A DNA stretch of 64,000 nucleotides from Lentibacillus siamensis (GCF_039522605.1 NZ_BAAADS010000012.1:62001-126000); one strand, 5' to 3'; counted from the first letter of the stretch, positions 50,045 through 60,603 are shown. Numbers and translations are program-made. Notes: a model not told the origin generated them from the letters alone.

Positions 50045-50305
50045 CATGCAACGAAAGAGCGCGTTATAATCGAAAATGTCGGCAAAGGGAAGAGGTGTCA
50101 CAGACTGCGAGCATCTCTGCCGATGGATTATTACATTTCACTCTGGAGCAGACACTTGGACCTTGTTGATACAAGTAAAGGTGTACCGGGTAATTTTATC
50201 CGTTATCAAACATGAGCCGGACACATAATAGTTGTGTCAATAAGGGTGGTACCGCGACTAAGAACCTCGTCCCTTCAATTAAGGGGGCGGGGTTTTTTGT
50301 GTTTC
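50045..50305 (+). promoter_or_regulatory. T-box riboswitch leader of pheST
   Basis: The T-box core AAGGGTGGTACCGCG lies at 50242-50256. It is followed by a terminator (about 50263-50303) in which AACCTCGTCCCTT pairs with AAGGGGGCGGGGTT before a T-run. A candidate specifier TTC (50137-50139, followed by A) fits phenylalanine. Uncharged tRNA-Phe should allow read-through into pheS-pheT. The upstream promoter is weak by eye (TTGAGT at 50016-50021). Confidence 0.88.
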
Positions 50306-50382
50306 CGCTTATGCTCCATGGAGGTTGCTGTTATTGCATTACCGTGCGTTATGAACGGATTAAAATATAAGGAGGAATCATG

Positions 50383-51432
50383 ATGAAGGATGAACTGTAT
50401 GCCATTCAGGAAGAAACATTGAACAAAATCAAGAATGCCTATTCCTTGAATGAACTGCAGGATATTAAAGTGGAAGTTCTTGGCAAAAAAGGCTCTTTGA
50501 CAGGAGTACTCAGAGGAATGGGAAAACTTTCTAAAGAGGAGCGGCCGGTTGTCGGGGAAATAGCAAACAAGGTCAGGGAAACCATTTCGGCACAAATTGA
50601 AACAAAAAGTGATGTACTTGAAGAAAAAGTGTTGGAAGAACAATTGGAAAAAGAAACCTTGGATGTTACATTGCCTGGACGGCCTGTTCAAGCAGGCGGA
50701 CCGCATCTGTTAACAAGTATTATTGAAGATATTGAGGATCTGTTTATTGGAATGGGTTTTGAAATAAAAGAAGGTCCGGAAGTGGAAACGGATTATTATA
50801 ATTTTGAAGCCCTGAATCTGCCGAAAGACCATCCGGCGCGCGATATGCAGGATACGTTTTATTTAACCAATGAGCTGCTGCTCAGAACACATACATCACC
50901 TGTTCAGGCCCGGACAATGAATCAGTACGAAGGTAATCAGCCGGTTAAAATGATTTGTCCCGGAAAGGTTTACCGCCGGGATACGGATGATGCCACCCAT
51001 TCTCATCAATTTACACAAATTGAAGGGTTGTACGTGGACAAAAATGTGCGGATGAGCGATTTAAAAGGCATCCTTGACCGGTTTGCCAAAAAAATGTTCG
51101 GACAGGACCGGGAAATCAGGCTGCGTCCCAGCTTTTTCCCTTTCACTGAGCCTTCCGTCGAAATGGATATATCGTGTAAGGTTTGTAACGGTGAAGGCTG
51201 TTCTGTTTGTAAACAATCAGGCTGGATTGAAATACTGGGTGCCGGCATGGTCCATCCGCGTGTGCTGGAAATGGCCGGATATGACCCGGAAGTATATAGC
51301 GGATTTGCGTTCGGAATGGGACCGGATCGTATCGCAATGCTGAAATACGGCATCGATGATATCCGTCAGTTCTATACAAATGACGTACGGTTTCTGCGTC
51401 AGTATCATCATGCAAAAGGAGGTATCCTTTAA
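50383..51432 (+). CDS. pheS: Phenylalanine--tRNA ligase alpha subunit
   Basis: PheS holds the catalytic site of the alpha2-beta2 synthetase. The 349-residue protein has an N-terminal coiled coil and the class II core: GPEVETDYYNFEALNLPKDH near 130, motif 2 near YRRDTDDATHSHQFTQIEG, and motif 3 GFAFGMGPDRIAMLKYG near 310. AAGGAGG at 50369-50375 favours ATG 50383 over the adjacent ATG 50380. The stop overlaps the pheT ATG by one base. T-box controlled. Confidence 0.96.
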   Translation: MKDELYAIQEETLNKIKNAYSLNELQDIKVEVLGKKGSLTGVLRGMGKLSKEERPVVGEIANKVRETISAQIETKSDVLEEKVLEEQLEKETLDVTLPGRPVQAGGPHLLTSIIEDIEDLFIGMGFEIKEGPEVETDYYNFEALNLPKDHPARDMQDTFYLTNELLLRTHTSPVQARTMNQYEGNQPVKMICPGKVYRRDTDDATHSHQFTQIEGLYVDKNVRMSDLKGILDRFAKKMFGQDREIRLRPSFFPFTEPSVEMDISCKVCNGEGCSVCKQSGWIEILGAGMVHPRVLEMAGYDPEVYSGFAFGMGPDRIAMLKYGIDDIRQFYTNDVRFLRQYHHAKGGIL

Positions 51433-53858
51433 TGTTAGTATCTGTTAACTGGTTAAAGAATTATGTGGACGTCGGTGATATCAGCCCGGAAGAACTTGCT
51501 GAAAAAATAACGAAAACGGGTATCGAAGTTGATGGAATTGAGTATATTGCTGATAAAAGTTCTGGTGTGGTAACCGGGTATGTGGAATCATGCGAGAAAC
51601 ATCCAAATGCGGATAAACTGAATTTGTGCCAGGTTGATGTCGGTGATGAAACATTGCAGATTATTTGCGGTGCACCGAATATCAAACAAGGACAAAAAGT
51701 GGCCGTTGCCAAACCTGGGGCAGTTCTGCCGGGAAACTTCAAAATTAAGAAGGTAAAATTGCGCGGTGTCGAATCCAATGGCATGATATGTTCATTGCAG
51801 GAGTTGGGAATTGAAGAAAAATATGTGCCAAAGGATATTGCAGAAGGGATTTTTGTATTTTCTGATGATACTGTAATCGGTGAAAGTGTTGCGCCGCTAT
51901 TAAATTTGAATGATGCGGTGCTGGAGTTCGATTTGACGCCAAACCGTGCAGATTGCTTGAATATGCTTGGCGTAGCATATGAAGTAGCAGCAATATTAAA
52001 TCAGAACATAACCCTGCCAGATGAATCAGTGGAATTCAGTTCTGAAAAAGCGACAGATCATGTGTTAGTGAAAGTGGATGACCCGGATTTAAATCCTTAT
52101 TATGGGGCATTTATCATTAAAGATTTGGAAATCCGCCAGTCACCATTATGGATGCGCAATGCATTGATGGCAGCTGGCATTAGACCAATTAACAATGTCG
52201 TCGATATTACCAACTATGTATTGCTGGAGTATGGCCAGCCGCTGCATGCATTTGATTTCGATTTGCTGAACTCTGATAGGATTGTTGTGCGTCGTGCCAA
52301 GGAAAATGAGAAAATGGTTACACTCGATGATGTGGAAAGAAATCTTTCATCAAACAATCTTGCCATTACAAACGGTACCGAACCTGTTGCACTTGCCGGT
52401 GTAATGGGGGGCAAAAATACAGAAGTCAACAATGATACCAAAACAATTTTACTTGAAGCAGCATATTTTAATCCGAAGTCTGTAAGAAGGACTGTCAACG
52501 AAACTGGATTGCGGAGTGAGTCGAGTACACGGTATGAGAAAGGCATAGACCCAAACCGAGTTTATCGTGCAGGGAAACGGGCAGCATATCTTTTGCAGCA
52601 ATATGCAGGGGGAACTGTGTTGGCTGAACCGGCGATATTTGATGAGCTGGACCGCTCTGAAAAAATAGTTGCGATCAATACGGCTGAAATCAACAAACGT
52701 CTAGGTACACAAATTGATACGGATGAAATCAGTGTCATTTTAAATAGACTGCAATTTTCATTTGAACAGCATGGAGACGAATTTTCAGTAACGGTCCCAA
52801 CCCGACGTGGAGATATCAACATCTTTGAAGATATGCTGGAAGAAGTTGCGCGTATCTATGGCTATGACAATCTTCCTTTTACATTGCCGGAAGGATCATC
52901 CCAGGCAGGCGGACTCACGAAGCAGCAGCTTTTAAAAAGGGAAGTGAAAGGTTATCTGGAAAGTTCCGGTTTGATGGAAACTATTACGTATTCATTGACT
53001 AAAGATGAGCTGGCCCAAATGTTCATCAGTCCTGAAATAGACAAGTTGAACCCCAATAAGGTTCGTTTGGCCATGCCGATGACAGAAGATCATAAAACAC
53101 TCAGACTAAGTCTTATTCCTGAACTCCTGCGAACTGTATCGTACAACCTGGCCAGGAATCAGAGGGATCTTGCCTACTACGAACTGGGAAAAGTTTTTAT
53201 TTCAAACGAAAAAGAGCTGACCAATCAACCGAAAGAGAAATTGCGGGCTTCGGGTGTGCTCACAGGTAACTGGCTTGCACATCTGTGGCAGCAGGAGAAG
53301 AAACAGGTGGACTTTTATCTTGTCAAAGGAATTGTGGAAGGGCTGTTTGACTTTCTTGATATTCAAATTGACTTTAAACAGGCTAAACTTAATGATCTGC
53401 ATCCAGGCAGATGTGCTGCCATAACATTGAACCATCAAACGGTTGGCTATTTGGGACAAGTTCATCCAAAATTGGAGAAAACACTGGATATAAAAGAGAC
53501 ATATGTATTCGATATTGATATGGATTATGTATTTGAAGTGTACCGAAATACAACGAGCTATCAGCCGATACCTAAATATCCATCCGTTTCAAGAGACATT
53601 GCGTTTATAGTGGATGAGAATGTGCAGGCCGGCGATATTCAAGAAGTAATTGAAGAAACGGGCGCTCCACTGGTTCAAAACGTCTATATATTTGATGTCT
53701 ATAAAGGGGAGCATTTGGAAGAAGGTAAAAAATCAATCGCCATAAGTCTGCTGTATCAGGATCCTGAAAAGACGTTGAAAGATGATGAGGTTGAGCAGTC
53801 TTATCAGGAAATTGTGGCGAAAGTTAATGACCAGTTTGATGCATATGTAAGGTCTTAA
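51432..53858 (+). CDS. pheT: Phenylalanine--tRNA ligase beta subunit
   Basis: PheT carries tRNA-binding and editing functions. The 808-residue protein starts with the tRNA-binding EMAP-like domain (VESCEKHPNADKLNLCQVDVG near 50), then B3/B4 editing (FDLTPNRADCLNMLGVAYE near 163), B5, the inactive class II-like core, and a C-terminal anticodon-binding ferredoxin-like domain (PIPKYPSVSRDIAFIVDE near 712). TAATG overlap couples it to pheS. A bidirectional terminator follows. Confidence 0.96.
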   Translation: MLVSVNWLKNYVDVGDISPEELAEKITKTGIEVDGIEYIADKSSGVVTGYVESCEKHPNADKLNLCQVDVGDETLQIICGAPNIKQGQKVAVAKPGAVLPGNFKIKKVKLRGVESNGMICSLQELGIEEKYVPKDIAEGIFVFSDDTVIGESVAPLLNLNDAVLEFDLTPNRADCLNMLGVAYEVAAILNQNITLPDESVEFSSEKATDHVLVKVDDPDLNPYYGAFIIKDLEIRQSPLWMRNALMAAGIRPINNVVDITNYVLLEYGQPLHAFDFDLLNSDRIVVRRAKENEKMVTLDDVERNLSSNNLAITNGTEPVALAGVMGGKNTEVNNDTKTILLEAAYFNPKSVRRTVNETGLRSESSTRYEKGIDPNRVYRAGKRAAYLLQQYAGGTVLAEPAIFDELDRSEKIVAINTAEINKRLGTQIDTDEISVILNRLQFSFEQHGDEFSVTVPTRRGDINIFEDMLEEVARIYGYDNLPFTLPEGSSQAGGLTKQQLLKREVKGYLESSGLMETITYSLTKDELAQMFISPEIDKLNPNKVRLAMPMTEDHKTLRLSLIPELLRTVSYNLARNQRDLAYYELGKVFISNEKELTNQPKEKLRASGVLTGNWLAHLWQQEKKQVDFYLVKGIVEGLFDFLDIQIDFKQAKLNDLHPGRCAAITLNHQTVGYLGQVHPKLEKTLDIKETYVFDIDMDYVFEVYRNTTSYQPIPKYPSVSRDIAFIVDENVQAGDIQEVIEETGAPLVQNVYIFDVYKGEHLEEGKKSIAISLLYQDPEKTLKDDEVEQSYQEIVAKVNDQFDAYVRS

Positions 53859-53866
53859 ACGGTTTA

Positions 53867-53904
53867 AAAAAGTGGAAATGCCAAATACGGCATTTCCGCT
53901 TTTT
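53867..53904. terminator. Bidirectional terminator between pheT and rnhC
   Basis: AAAAAGTGGAAATGCC and GGCATTTCCGCTTTTT form a 16-bp stem with one T-G pair and a 6-base loop, between two convergent genes. Confidence 0.88.
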
Positions 53905-53985
53905 ACAGTTTATTTTTGGCATATACAGCACAAGTTTTGTACCGTACGAAAGTAGAGAACTTGGTATGCTGCCCGAAATTTCTTC

Positions 53986-54921
53986 TCATAAATAAACCGA
54001 CGCTTTTTTGGTGTTTGCAAAATGTGTTTTGGCACATGTGGTTAAACTATTCTTCCCTTTTGCTTTGATGATCTTAGCAATGGTTATATCAACTTTTTTG
54101 GACGCTCCTTTTGGCAAGGTGAATCCGACCTGATCGGACAATTTATCCATTTCATTCAAAAAGCTTGCCCGGGCGATGATCGAACCGGCAGCAACTGCGA
54201 GTGAGCTGCTCTCTGCTTTGGTCATGAAAAAAGTATTGTCTGCCAGTTCCTCGTTTTCGGATGCGATATGTTTTTTATAAACATGCGGCTCACAAAACTG
54301 GTCAATGAGAATGCCATCAAGCTGTTTGGTTCCAATCTTTTTACGAACGTTATTAATGGCATGATGGTGCAGCATTGCTTTCATTTTTCCCTGGGTCCAT
54401 CCCTTTTTCTGCAAATCGTTATATTTTTCGTTATGCAGTATCAGCAGTGAATACGGCATGTCCAGATGCATGATATCGGCAGCAATTTTTCGGATGGATG
54501 TATCGGATAAATTTTTAGAATCCTGTACCCCCAGTTCTTTGAGTAATTCCAACTGCTCCTGCTTAACAAATGCAGCTGCGGTTGTGATTGGCCCAAAATA
54601 ATCCCCTGTACCGGCTTCATCCGACCCGATGTGATTACTTGTAAAGAGGGTTGCCGGCGGTGTGAACAGGGAACCCTTCCTATTTCTTTTCTTTGGTCCA
54701 GGTTTAGTGTCCGTTAATGGATCTGCCCCCCACTTGTCAGCTTCTGCTTCGGGACGGTTACCCTGAAACATCACTTTACCGGATTTGTATGCAGTGATGA
54801 CTGTATGCGGTGTTCTGGCCCTGAAAATGGCCCCTTGTGGTGTTGATTGCAGTGACTCAGCATAGTGCTGTTTCATTTTGGCAATGGAATCCTGTGAATA
54901 ACGATAAATGAGTTGTCCCAT
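53986..54921 (-). CDS. rnhC: Ribonuclease HIII
   Basis: RNase HIII cleaves RNA in RNA-DNA hybrids. The 311-residue protein has the type 3 N-terminal TBP-like domain (about 1-85) and the catalytic core with GSDEAGTGDYFGPI near 97, VQDSKNLSD near 130, and the last acidic/His region LIDQFCEPHVYKKH. On the minus strand GGAGG sits 7 bases before ATG 54921; the longer frame to 54951 lacks support. Convergent with pheT and divergent from zapA, as in B. subtilis. Confidence 0.95.
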   Translation of the reverse strand: MGQLIYRYSQDSIAKMKQHYAESLQSTPQGAIFRARTPHTVITAYKSGKVMFQGNRPEAEADKWGADPLTDTKPGPKKRNRKGSLFTPPATLFTSNHIGSDEAGTGDYFGPITTAAAFVKQEQLELLKELGVQDSKNLSDTSIRKIAADIMHLDMPYSLLILHNEKYNDLQKKGWTQGKMKAMLHHHAINNVRKKIGTKQLDGILIDQFCEPHVYKKHIASENEELADNTFFMTKAESSSLAVAAGSIIARASFLNEMDKLSDQVGFTLPKGASKKVDITIAKIIKAKGKNSLTTCAKTHFANTKKASVYL

Positions 54922-55061
54922 AGTCATCCTCCAATAATTTTCTCTATTCACTATAGCAGACTGGAAAGGGAAATGAAATGAGTGTTTTGCACTGCAACAG
55001 TTTCCTGTCTGCCTGACTTTGTGTTAATATAAAGTGAACTATTTTTCAGGGGGGTATCCGT

Positions 55062-55325
55062 GTGACCCGGAATGATAAAACACGAGTAACGGTTGAAATA
55101 CAAAATAAACCATATACGATTATAGGAACCGAAGAGCCGCAGCATGTCCGGCTCGTTGCAAATTTGGTTGACCAGAAAATGCGCGAAATTCATGATGCAA
55201 ACCAACAATTGAATACAAGTGAACTGGCAGTCCTGACAGCGGTAAATACAATGAATGATTATATGAAGCTGAAGGAAGAATATGCAAGTTTGCTTGGGTC
55301 AATAAACAAGAAAGAGGATAAATGA
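55062..55325 (+). CDS. zapA: Cell division protein ZapA
   Basis: ZapA bundles FtsZ protofilaments and promotes Z-ring assembly. The 87-residue protein matches the family: VTVEIQNKPYTIIGTEEPQHV at the start and an ensuing long helix for the coiled-coil dimer (AVNTMNDYMKLKEEYASL). The start is GTG 55062, with AGGGGGG at 55048-55054. It is four bases before the cvpA gene. Divergent from rnhC. Confidence 0.92.
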   Translation: MTRNDKTRVTVEIQNKPYTIIGTEEPQHVRLVANLVDQKMREIHDANQQLNTSELAVLTAVNTMNDYMKLKEEYASLLGSINKKEDK

Positions 55326-55328
55326 CGA

Positions 55329-55868
55329 ATGGTAGATTTATTGTTAATTATTATACTTATTTTTGGTTTTTTGATGGGGCTGAAACGGGGATTTGTCCTC
55401 CAAGCATTTCATCTGCTTGGATTTATAACAGCCTTTATTATTGCTGCAATATATTATAATGAACTTTCGGATAGACTGGCACTGTGGATTCCATACCCGG
55501 AACTTGAGAACAGCAGTGTGTGGGCTGATTTTCTTGAATCAATGCCACTTGAAGCAGCATTTTATAATGCTGTGGCGTTTGCGATAATATTTTTCGCAGT
55601 AAAAATCATTATGCAAATTATTGCCTCCATGCTTGACTTCGTGGCGGATTTGCCTGTCTTACATTCGGTAAATAAGTTGCTTGGTGCTGTACTCGGATTC
55701 GTTGAAGTTTACCTGATTATTTTTATATTATTATATATTCTGGCTTTGACACCATTGGCACAGGTTCAATCCTGGATTAATGATTCATGGGTGGCATTAT
55801 TGATAATTGAGTATACACCGTTTTTGTCGGAAAAGATTATGGATCTCTGGTTCGCACAGGTGGACTAG
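55329..55868 (+). CDS. yshB: CvpA family membrane protein (YshB)
   Basis: This 179-residue protein has four membrane helices and matches CvpA/colicin V production family proteins: FLMGLKRGFVLQAFHLLGF near 15, and LLGAVLGFVEVYLII near 116. It is encoded just after zapA, matching B. subtilis yshB. Its function is unknown; the name derives from E. coli and does not imply colicin production here. Translation is likely coupled to zapA by the 3-base gap. Confidence 0.88.
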   Translation: MVDLLLIIILIFGFLMGLKRGFVLQAFHLLGFITAFIIAAIYYNELSDRLALWIPYPELENSSVWADFLESMPLEAAFYNAVAFAIIFFAVKIIMQIIASMLDFVADLPVLHSVNKLLGAVLGFVEVYLIIFILLYILALTPLAQVQSWINDSWVALLIIEYTPFLSEKIMDLWFAQVD

Positions 55869-56067
55869 ATATTAAAGGGTTAAACGTAAAGAGGCTGGTT
55901 CAATTAATTAGGGATTTTTGTTGTATGTCATGTACAATAAAGATAACCTTCTAATGAATCAGTCTTTTTATTAGGAAGTTTTCACAGTGATTGTTGTTTG
56001 ATAAGAAAAAGGAAGCAATAGGTTGCTTGGAAAATTGGTTTATAAAATTACATGCAGGTGATGGATA

Positions 56068-57789
56068 ATGGAAGTGAATAAAAAAGATGTTATTAAATTA
56101 CTTGAGAAAATTGGAACTTATCTGGAATTGAAAGGGGAAAATCCTTTTAAGATATCTGCTTATCGAAAGGCAGCGCAGGCACTTGAGCGGGATGACCGTT
56201 CTCTCACGGATATCAACGATTTTACGAAAATAAAAGGTATCGGAAAAGGGACAGCGACTGTAATCAATGAATATATTCAAAACGGATCTTCTGAAACATT
56301 GGCACAGCTTGAGAAAGAGGTTCCGGCCGGGTTAATTCCATTGCTGGATTTACCAGGTCTTGGCGGGAAGAAACTGGCGAAATTATTTCAGGAATCAGGA
56401 GTAACAGACGCACAAACACTAAAAAAAGCAATTAATGAAGGAGAAGTGGAAAAGCTTGACGGATTCGGTAAAAAGACAGCCGAAAAAATATTGACAGCTT
56501 TGGAAAATGCCAATAAACGACCGGAACGTTTGCCAATAGCAACCATTCTGCCAATTGCCGAGCGGATTGAATCATACTTGCAGGAAATGTCGTCCATTAA
56601 AGATTTTTCGCGCGCCGGGAGTCTGCGGAGAATGCGGGAAACAATTAAAGATATTGATTTTATTATAGCAGCCGACAATCCGGTAGAGGTCAGGGATGAC
56701 TTATTAAAACTGGATAACATTAAAGACGTAATTGCGAAAGGGGATACTAAGGTTTCGGTAACCTTAGATGAGGCATACGATGTAAATATTGATTTCCGGA
56801 TTGTTGCTCCGGAAGAATTTGCTTCTACACTGCACCACTTTACCGGGTCCAAGGACCATAATGTTGCAATGCGCCAGCTTGCCAAATCCAAAGGGGAAAA
56901 GATTAATGAATATGGAGTGGAAGTTGAAGAAACCGATGAAACACTGACATTTAACAGTGAGGAACAGTTCTTCCATCATTTTGGTCTGGAATATATTCCG
57001 CCAGAAGTAAGGGAAAACACTGGTGAAATTGATCAATATACAGGGAAAACCCTCTCATTGATCGAACGGAAGGATATCCGTGGCGATTTGCACATGCATA
57101 CGACCTGGAGTGATGGGGCGCAGTCAATTGAAGAAATGGTCAACCGTGCCAGAGGGAAAAAGTATGAGTACATCTGTATTACAGATCACTCTAAATTTTT
57201 ACAGGTTGCAAATGGTTTAAATGAGACCAGGTTGCGTAAACAGCGTGAAGAAATCAATCGGTTGAATGATAAATATTCCGATATTCAGATTTTTGCGGGT
57301 GTGGAAATGGATATTTTGCCGAATGGCACATTAAATTTCGACGATGATTTTCTGAAGGAAATGGATTTTGTGATTGGGGCGATTCATTCAGGCTTTAATC
57401 AGTCGGAAGAGAAGATTATGGAGCGGTTATATGCTGCATTGGACAATCCTTTTGTCTCACTGATTGCCCATCCGACCGGCAGACTGATTGGACGTCGTGC
57501 GGGGTATCAAGCAGATGTGGAAAAATTAATTGAACGGGCGAAACAGACAGATACAGCACTTGAACTGAATGCGAACCCCAACCGTCTCGATCTTTCCAGT
57601 GAATGGCTGCGAAAGGCACAGGAGGCGGGTGTTCCGATTGCAATTGATACAGATGCCCATGATTACCTGATGCTCGAACATATGGAATATGGAATTGGTG
57701 CGGCAAGAAGAGGATGGATTGAAAAAGATTCGGTCATCAATACATGGCCAAAAGCGAAACTAATGGATTATTTTAATCGTAATAAGTAA
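56068..57789 (+). CDS. polX: DNA polymerase/3'-5' exonuclease PolX
   Basis: PolX is a repair polymerase with a PHP exonuclease. The 573-residue protein shows the N-terminal 8-kDa helix-hairpin-helix domain (ENPFKISAYRKAAQALE and KIKGIGKGTATVI), the X-family palm with RAGSLRRMRETIKDIDFI (metal aspartates near 195), and the C-terminal PHP domain (about 335-570) with DLHMHTTWSDG, the VEMDILPNG and AHPTGRLIGRRAG motifs, and DTDAHD. It sits between yshB and mutS2 as in B. subtilis. Confidence 0.95.
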   Translation: MEVNKKDVIKLLEKIGTYLELKGENPFKISAYRKAAQALERDDRSLTDINDFTKIKGIGKGTATVINEYIQNGSSETLAQLEKEVPAGLIPLLDLPGLGGKKLAKLFQESGVTDAQTLKKAINEGEVEKLDGFGKKTAEKILTALENANKRPERLPIATILPIAERIESYLQEMSSIKDFSRAGSLRRMRETIKDIDFIIAADNPVEVRDDLLKLDNIKDVIAKGDTKVSVTLDEAYDVNIDFRIVAPEEFASTLHHFTGSKDHNVAMRQLAKSKGEKINEYGVEVEETDETLTFNSEEQFFHHFGLEYIPPEVRENTGEIDQYTGKTLSLIERKDIRGDLHMHTTWSDGAQSIEEMVNRARGKKYEYICITDHSKFLQVANGLNETRLRKQREEINRLNDKYSDIQIFAGVEMDILPNGTLNFDDDFLKEMDFVIGAIHSGFNQSEEKIMERLYAALDNPFVSLIAHPTGRLIGRRAGYQADVEKLIERAKQTDTALELNANPNRLDLSSEWLRKAQEAGVPIAIDTDAHDYLMLEHMEYGIGAARRGWIEKDSVINTWPKAKLMDYFNRNK

Positions 57790-57819
57790 TGAGCGAGAAC
57801 ATTAAAGGAGCACGTATTT

Positions 57820-60162
57820 ATGAATGAACGAATTCTTCGTGTACTGGAATTCAATAAGATAACCGAACAATTAGCCAATCAGGCAGCCACTTCGCTTGGC
57901 AAGGAGTATTGCACCCGGCTGAAGCCTGAAACGGAGATGGAAAACGTCATTCGGCTGCAGGATGAAACAGATGAAGTAAGCCAAATTTTCCGGCTTAATA
58001 CGTCCATTCCGTTGGGTGGCATTAAAGATATCCGGGCTGGAATTAAGCGAAGCGTGATTGGCGGTGTCTTGAATACAAATGAGTGCCTGGACATTGCCAC
58101 TACACTATACGCAGGGCGCCAGGTAAAAAATTTCATGGCAAAAATGGAAGAAGAGCTGCCGATACTTCAGTCACTTGTTCAGCGAATTGAGTCTTTGCGG
58201 CAATTGGAAAATCACATCAGCACGTGTATTGATGACAACGGCAACATGATGGATAGTGCTTCGATTAAACTGAAAAGCATCCGTTCATCGATTAAGACAT
58301 TCGAAAGCAGAGTCCGGGACAAATTGGACAGTTACACCAAATCCAAATCAAGTATGCTTTCTGATGCGATCATAACCATTCGTAACGACCGGTATGTATT
58401 GCCCGTCAAAGCGGAATATCGCGGGTCAATCGGTGGAATTGTTCACGACCAGTCCGCATCAGGTGCTACATTATTTATGGAACCAAAAGCAGTTGTTGAT
58501 TTGAATAATCAGCTGCAGGAATCCAAGGTGAAAGAGAAACAGGAGACAGACCGGATTCTTCGTGAATTGACTGGTCATATCGCCGAAAATGAAAGCTATT
58601 TGACTGAAAATATTGAAGTGCTGGCAAAAATTGATTTTATCGCTGCCCGGGCAAAATTGGGGATGCATATGAAAGCAGCCAAACCGGCGATGAATGATTC
58701 CGGAATCATTAAGATGCAACAAGCAAGGCATCCGTTGATTGAAAATGATGAAGTGGTAGCAAATGATATTGCACTGGGCGATGACTATACTGCGATTGTT
58801 ATTACCGGACCGAATACCGGGGGTAAAACCGTTACATTGAAAATGATTGGACTTTGTACTCTAATGGCACAATCCGGATTGCGAATTCCTGCATTTGATG
58901 GCTGCAAAATGGCAGTTTTTGAAGATGTTTATGCGGATATCGGCGACGAACAGTCCATCGAACAAAATTTGAGTACATTTTCTTCGCATATGACCAACAT
59001 TGTTTCCATCTTGCAGCATGTTAACCATAAATCGCTCGTATTATTCGATGAGCTTGGTGCAGGAACAGACCCGCAGGAAGGGGCAGCGCTCGCCATGTCC
59101 ATATTGGATGATGTGGTGTCCCGGGGTGCGCGTATTGTTGCTACCACCCATTATCCCGAACTTAAAGCGTATGGGTACAATCGTGAAGAGGTTGTCAATG
59201 CCTCTGTTGAATTTGATGTTAAAACCTTACAGCCAACTTATCGCTTGCTGATTGGCGTTCCAGGGCGTAGTAATGCATTCGAAATATCAAAGCGCTTGGG
59301 ACTGAAGGATGATATTATCAGTCAGGCCAAAAATCACATTGGCATTGACTCAAAAAGTGTGGAAAATATGATTGCATCTCTGGAAAAGTCCCATCGACAG
59401 GCAGAATCTGATTATCAGGAAGCACATGAGGTACTGGAGGAAAGCAAAGCTTTACACAACGATCTTTCAAAAGAGTGGAAGCAGTTTGAGAACAATCGGG
59501 AAACTCTTTTTAGGAAAGCGGAGGAGAAAGCGGAAAGAGCACTGCAGAATGCACGGGAAGAAGCAGAGACAATTGTTGATGAAATCCGCAAAATGAAATC
59601 CGGTGCGGAATTAAAAGAGCATGAGTGGATTGAAGCCAGGAAAATGCTTGATGAAGCAAAACCAAACCTTTCAGAAAAGAAACGGGAGAAACCAAAAAAT
59701 GCATCAGCAGCGAAGCAACAGTTACAACCTGGTGACGAAATAAAATTATTATCAGTAAATCAGAATGGCACCGTTTTGGAAAAAGTCGGGAATAATGAAT
59801 ACTATGTACAGGTTGGAATCATGAAAGTCAAAGTAAAACGGGATGAACTGCAGTTTGTAAGTAAAAAAAGTACGATATCGGAAAAACCGCTTGCAACGGT
59901 AAAAGGTTCGAACTACCACGTAAAAACCGAACTTGACTTAAGAGGGGAACGGTATGAAGAGGCACTGTTACAGCTTGAAAAATATATTGACGATGCGTTG
60001 CTTGCCGGTTATCCGCAAGTATCCATCATCCATGGAAAAGGGACTGGAGCATTGCGCCAGGGTGTCAATGATTTTGCCAAAAAACATCCGCGGATATCCG
60101 ATGCACGAGCAGGGTCGGCAGGTGAAGGCGGCAGTGGTGCAACGATTGTAAAACTGAGCTGA
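57820..60162 (+). CDS. mutS2: Endonuclease MutS2
   Basis: MutS2 lacks the mismatch-recognition domain of MutS and acts on branched DNA or collided ribosomes; it is not a mismatch repair protein. The 780-residue protein has the MutS core and clamp, an ATPase with Walker A ITGPNTGGKTVT near 328, LFDELGAGTDPQEGAALA near 408, a long coiled coil (about 515-630), and a C-terminal Smr nuclease domain with ELDLRGERYEEA and IIHGKGTGALRQGV. Starts at ATG 57820 with AAAGGAG upstream. yshE follows after 22 bases. Confidence 0.95.
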   Translation: MNERILRVLEFNKITEQLANQAATSLGKEYCTRLKPETEMENVIRLQDETDEVSQIFRLNTSIPLGGIKDIRAGIKRSVIGGVLNTNECLDIATTLYAGRQVKNFMAKMEEELPILQSLVQRIESLRQLENHISTCIDDNGNMMDSASIKLKSIRSSIKTFESRVRDKLDSYTKSKSSMLSDAIITIRNDRYVLPVKAEYRGSIGGIVHDQSASGATLFMEPKAVVDLNNQLQESKVKEKQETDRILRELTGHIAENESYLTENIEVLAKIDFIAARAKLGMHMKAAKPAMNDSGIIKMQQARHPLIENDEVVANDIALGDDYTAIVITGPNTGGKTVTLKMIGLCTLMAQSGLRIPAFDGCKMAVFEDVYADIGDEQSIEQNLSTFSSHMTNIVSILQHVNHKSLVLFDELGAGTDPQEGAALAMSILDDVVSRGARIVATTHYPELKAYGYNREEVVNASVEFDVKTLQPTYRLLIGVPGRSNAFEISKRLGLKDDIISQAKNHIGIDSKSVENMIASLEKSHRQAESDYQEAHEVLEESKALHNDLSKEWKQFENNRETLFRKAEEKAERALQNAREEAETIVDEIRKMKSGAELKEHEWIEARKMLDEAKPNLSEKKREKPKNASAAKQQLQPGDEIKLLSVNQNGTVLEKVGNNEYYVQVGIMKVKVKRDELQFVSKKSTISEKPLATVKGSNYHVKTELDLRGERYEEALLQLEKYIDDALLAGYPQVSIIHGKGTGALRQGVNDFAKKHPRISDARAGSAGEGGSGATIVKLS

Positions 60163-60184
60163 TCGGGAAAGGGGAAATCTGTTC

Positions 60185-60592
60185 ATGACTGGGTTCTGGG
60201 AGAATATTTTCGTGGAGATTGCGGCAAGATACAGTGTTGTCATTTTATGCACCATTGTTTTTCTGGCTGTATTTGAATTGGTTACGTCTTATAAAAACTG
60301 GCGGGAAATCAAAAATGGCAACATTGCGGTAGCATTGGCAACGGGCGGGAAAATTTTTGGCATCGCGACCATTTTCCGTTACTCCATTGAGCATAATGAT
60401 ACACTGCTTCAGAGTATCGGGTGGGGTGTGTTTGGATTTTTATTATTGCTGCTCGGCTATTTCATATTTGAATTTTTGACGCCGACAATTAATGTGGATA
60501 AAGAAATTGGTCAGGACAACAGGGCTATCGGCTTCATATCCATGATGATTTCGATAGGATTGTCATTCGTTATTGGAGCCAGTATTGGATAG
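60185..60592 (+). CDS. yshE: DUF350 family membrane protein YshE
   Basis: This 135-residue protein has four membrane helices and the DUF350 pattern: FELVTSYKNWREIKNGNIAVALATGGKI split across the second loop, and FLLLLLGYFIFEFLTP in the third helix. It follows mutS2 as in B. subtilis yshE. AAAGGGG supports ATG 60185. Function unknown. A tiny membrane peptide is encoded 11 bases downstream. Confidence 0.87.
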   Translation: MTGFWENIFVEIAARYSVVILCTIVFLAVFELVTSYKNWREIKNGNIAVALATGGKIFGIATIFRYSIEHNDTLLQSIGWGVFGFLLLLLGYFIFEFLTPTINVDKEIGQDNRAIGFISMMISIGLSFVIGASIG

Positions 60593-60603
60593 GGGAGAAT
60601 ACA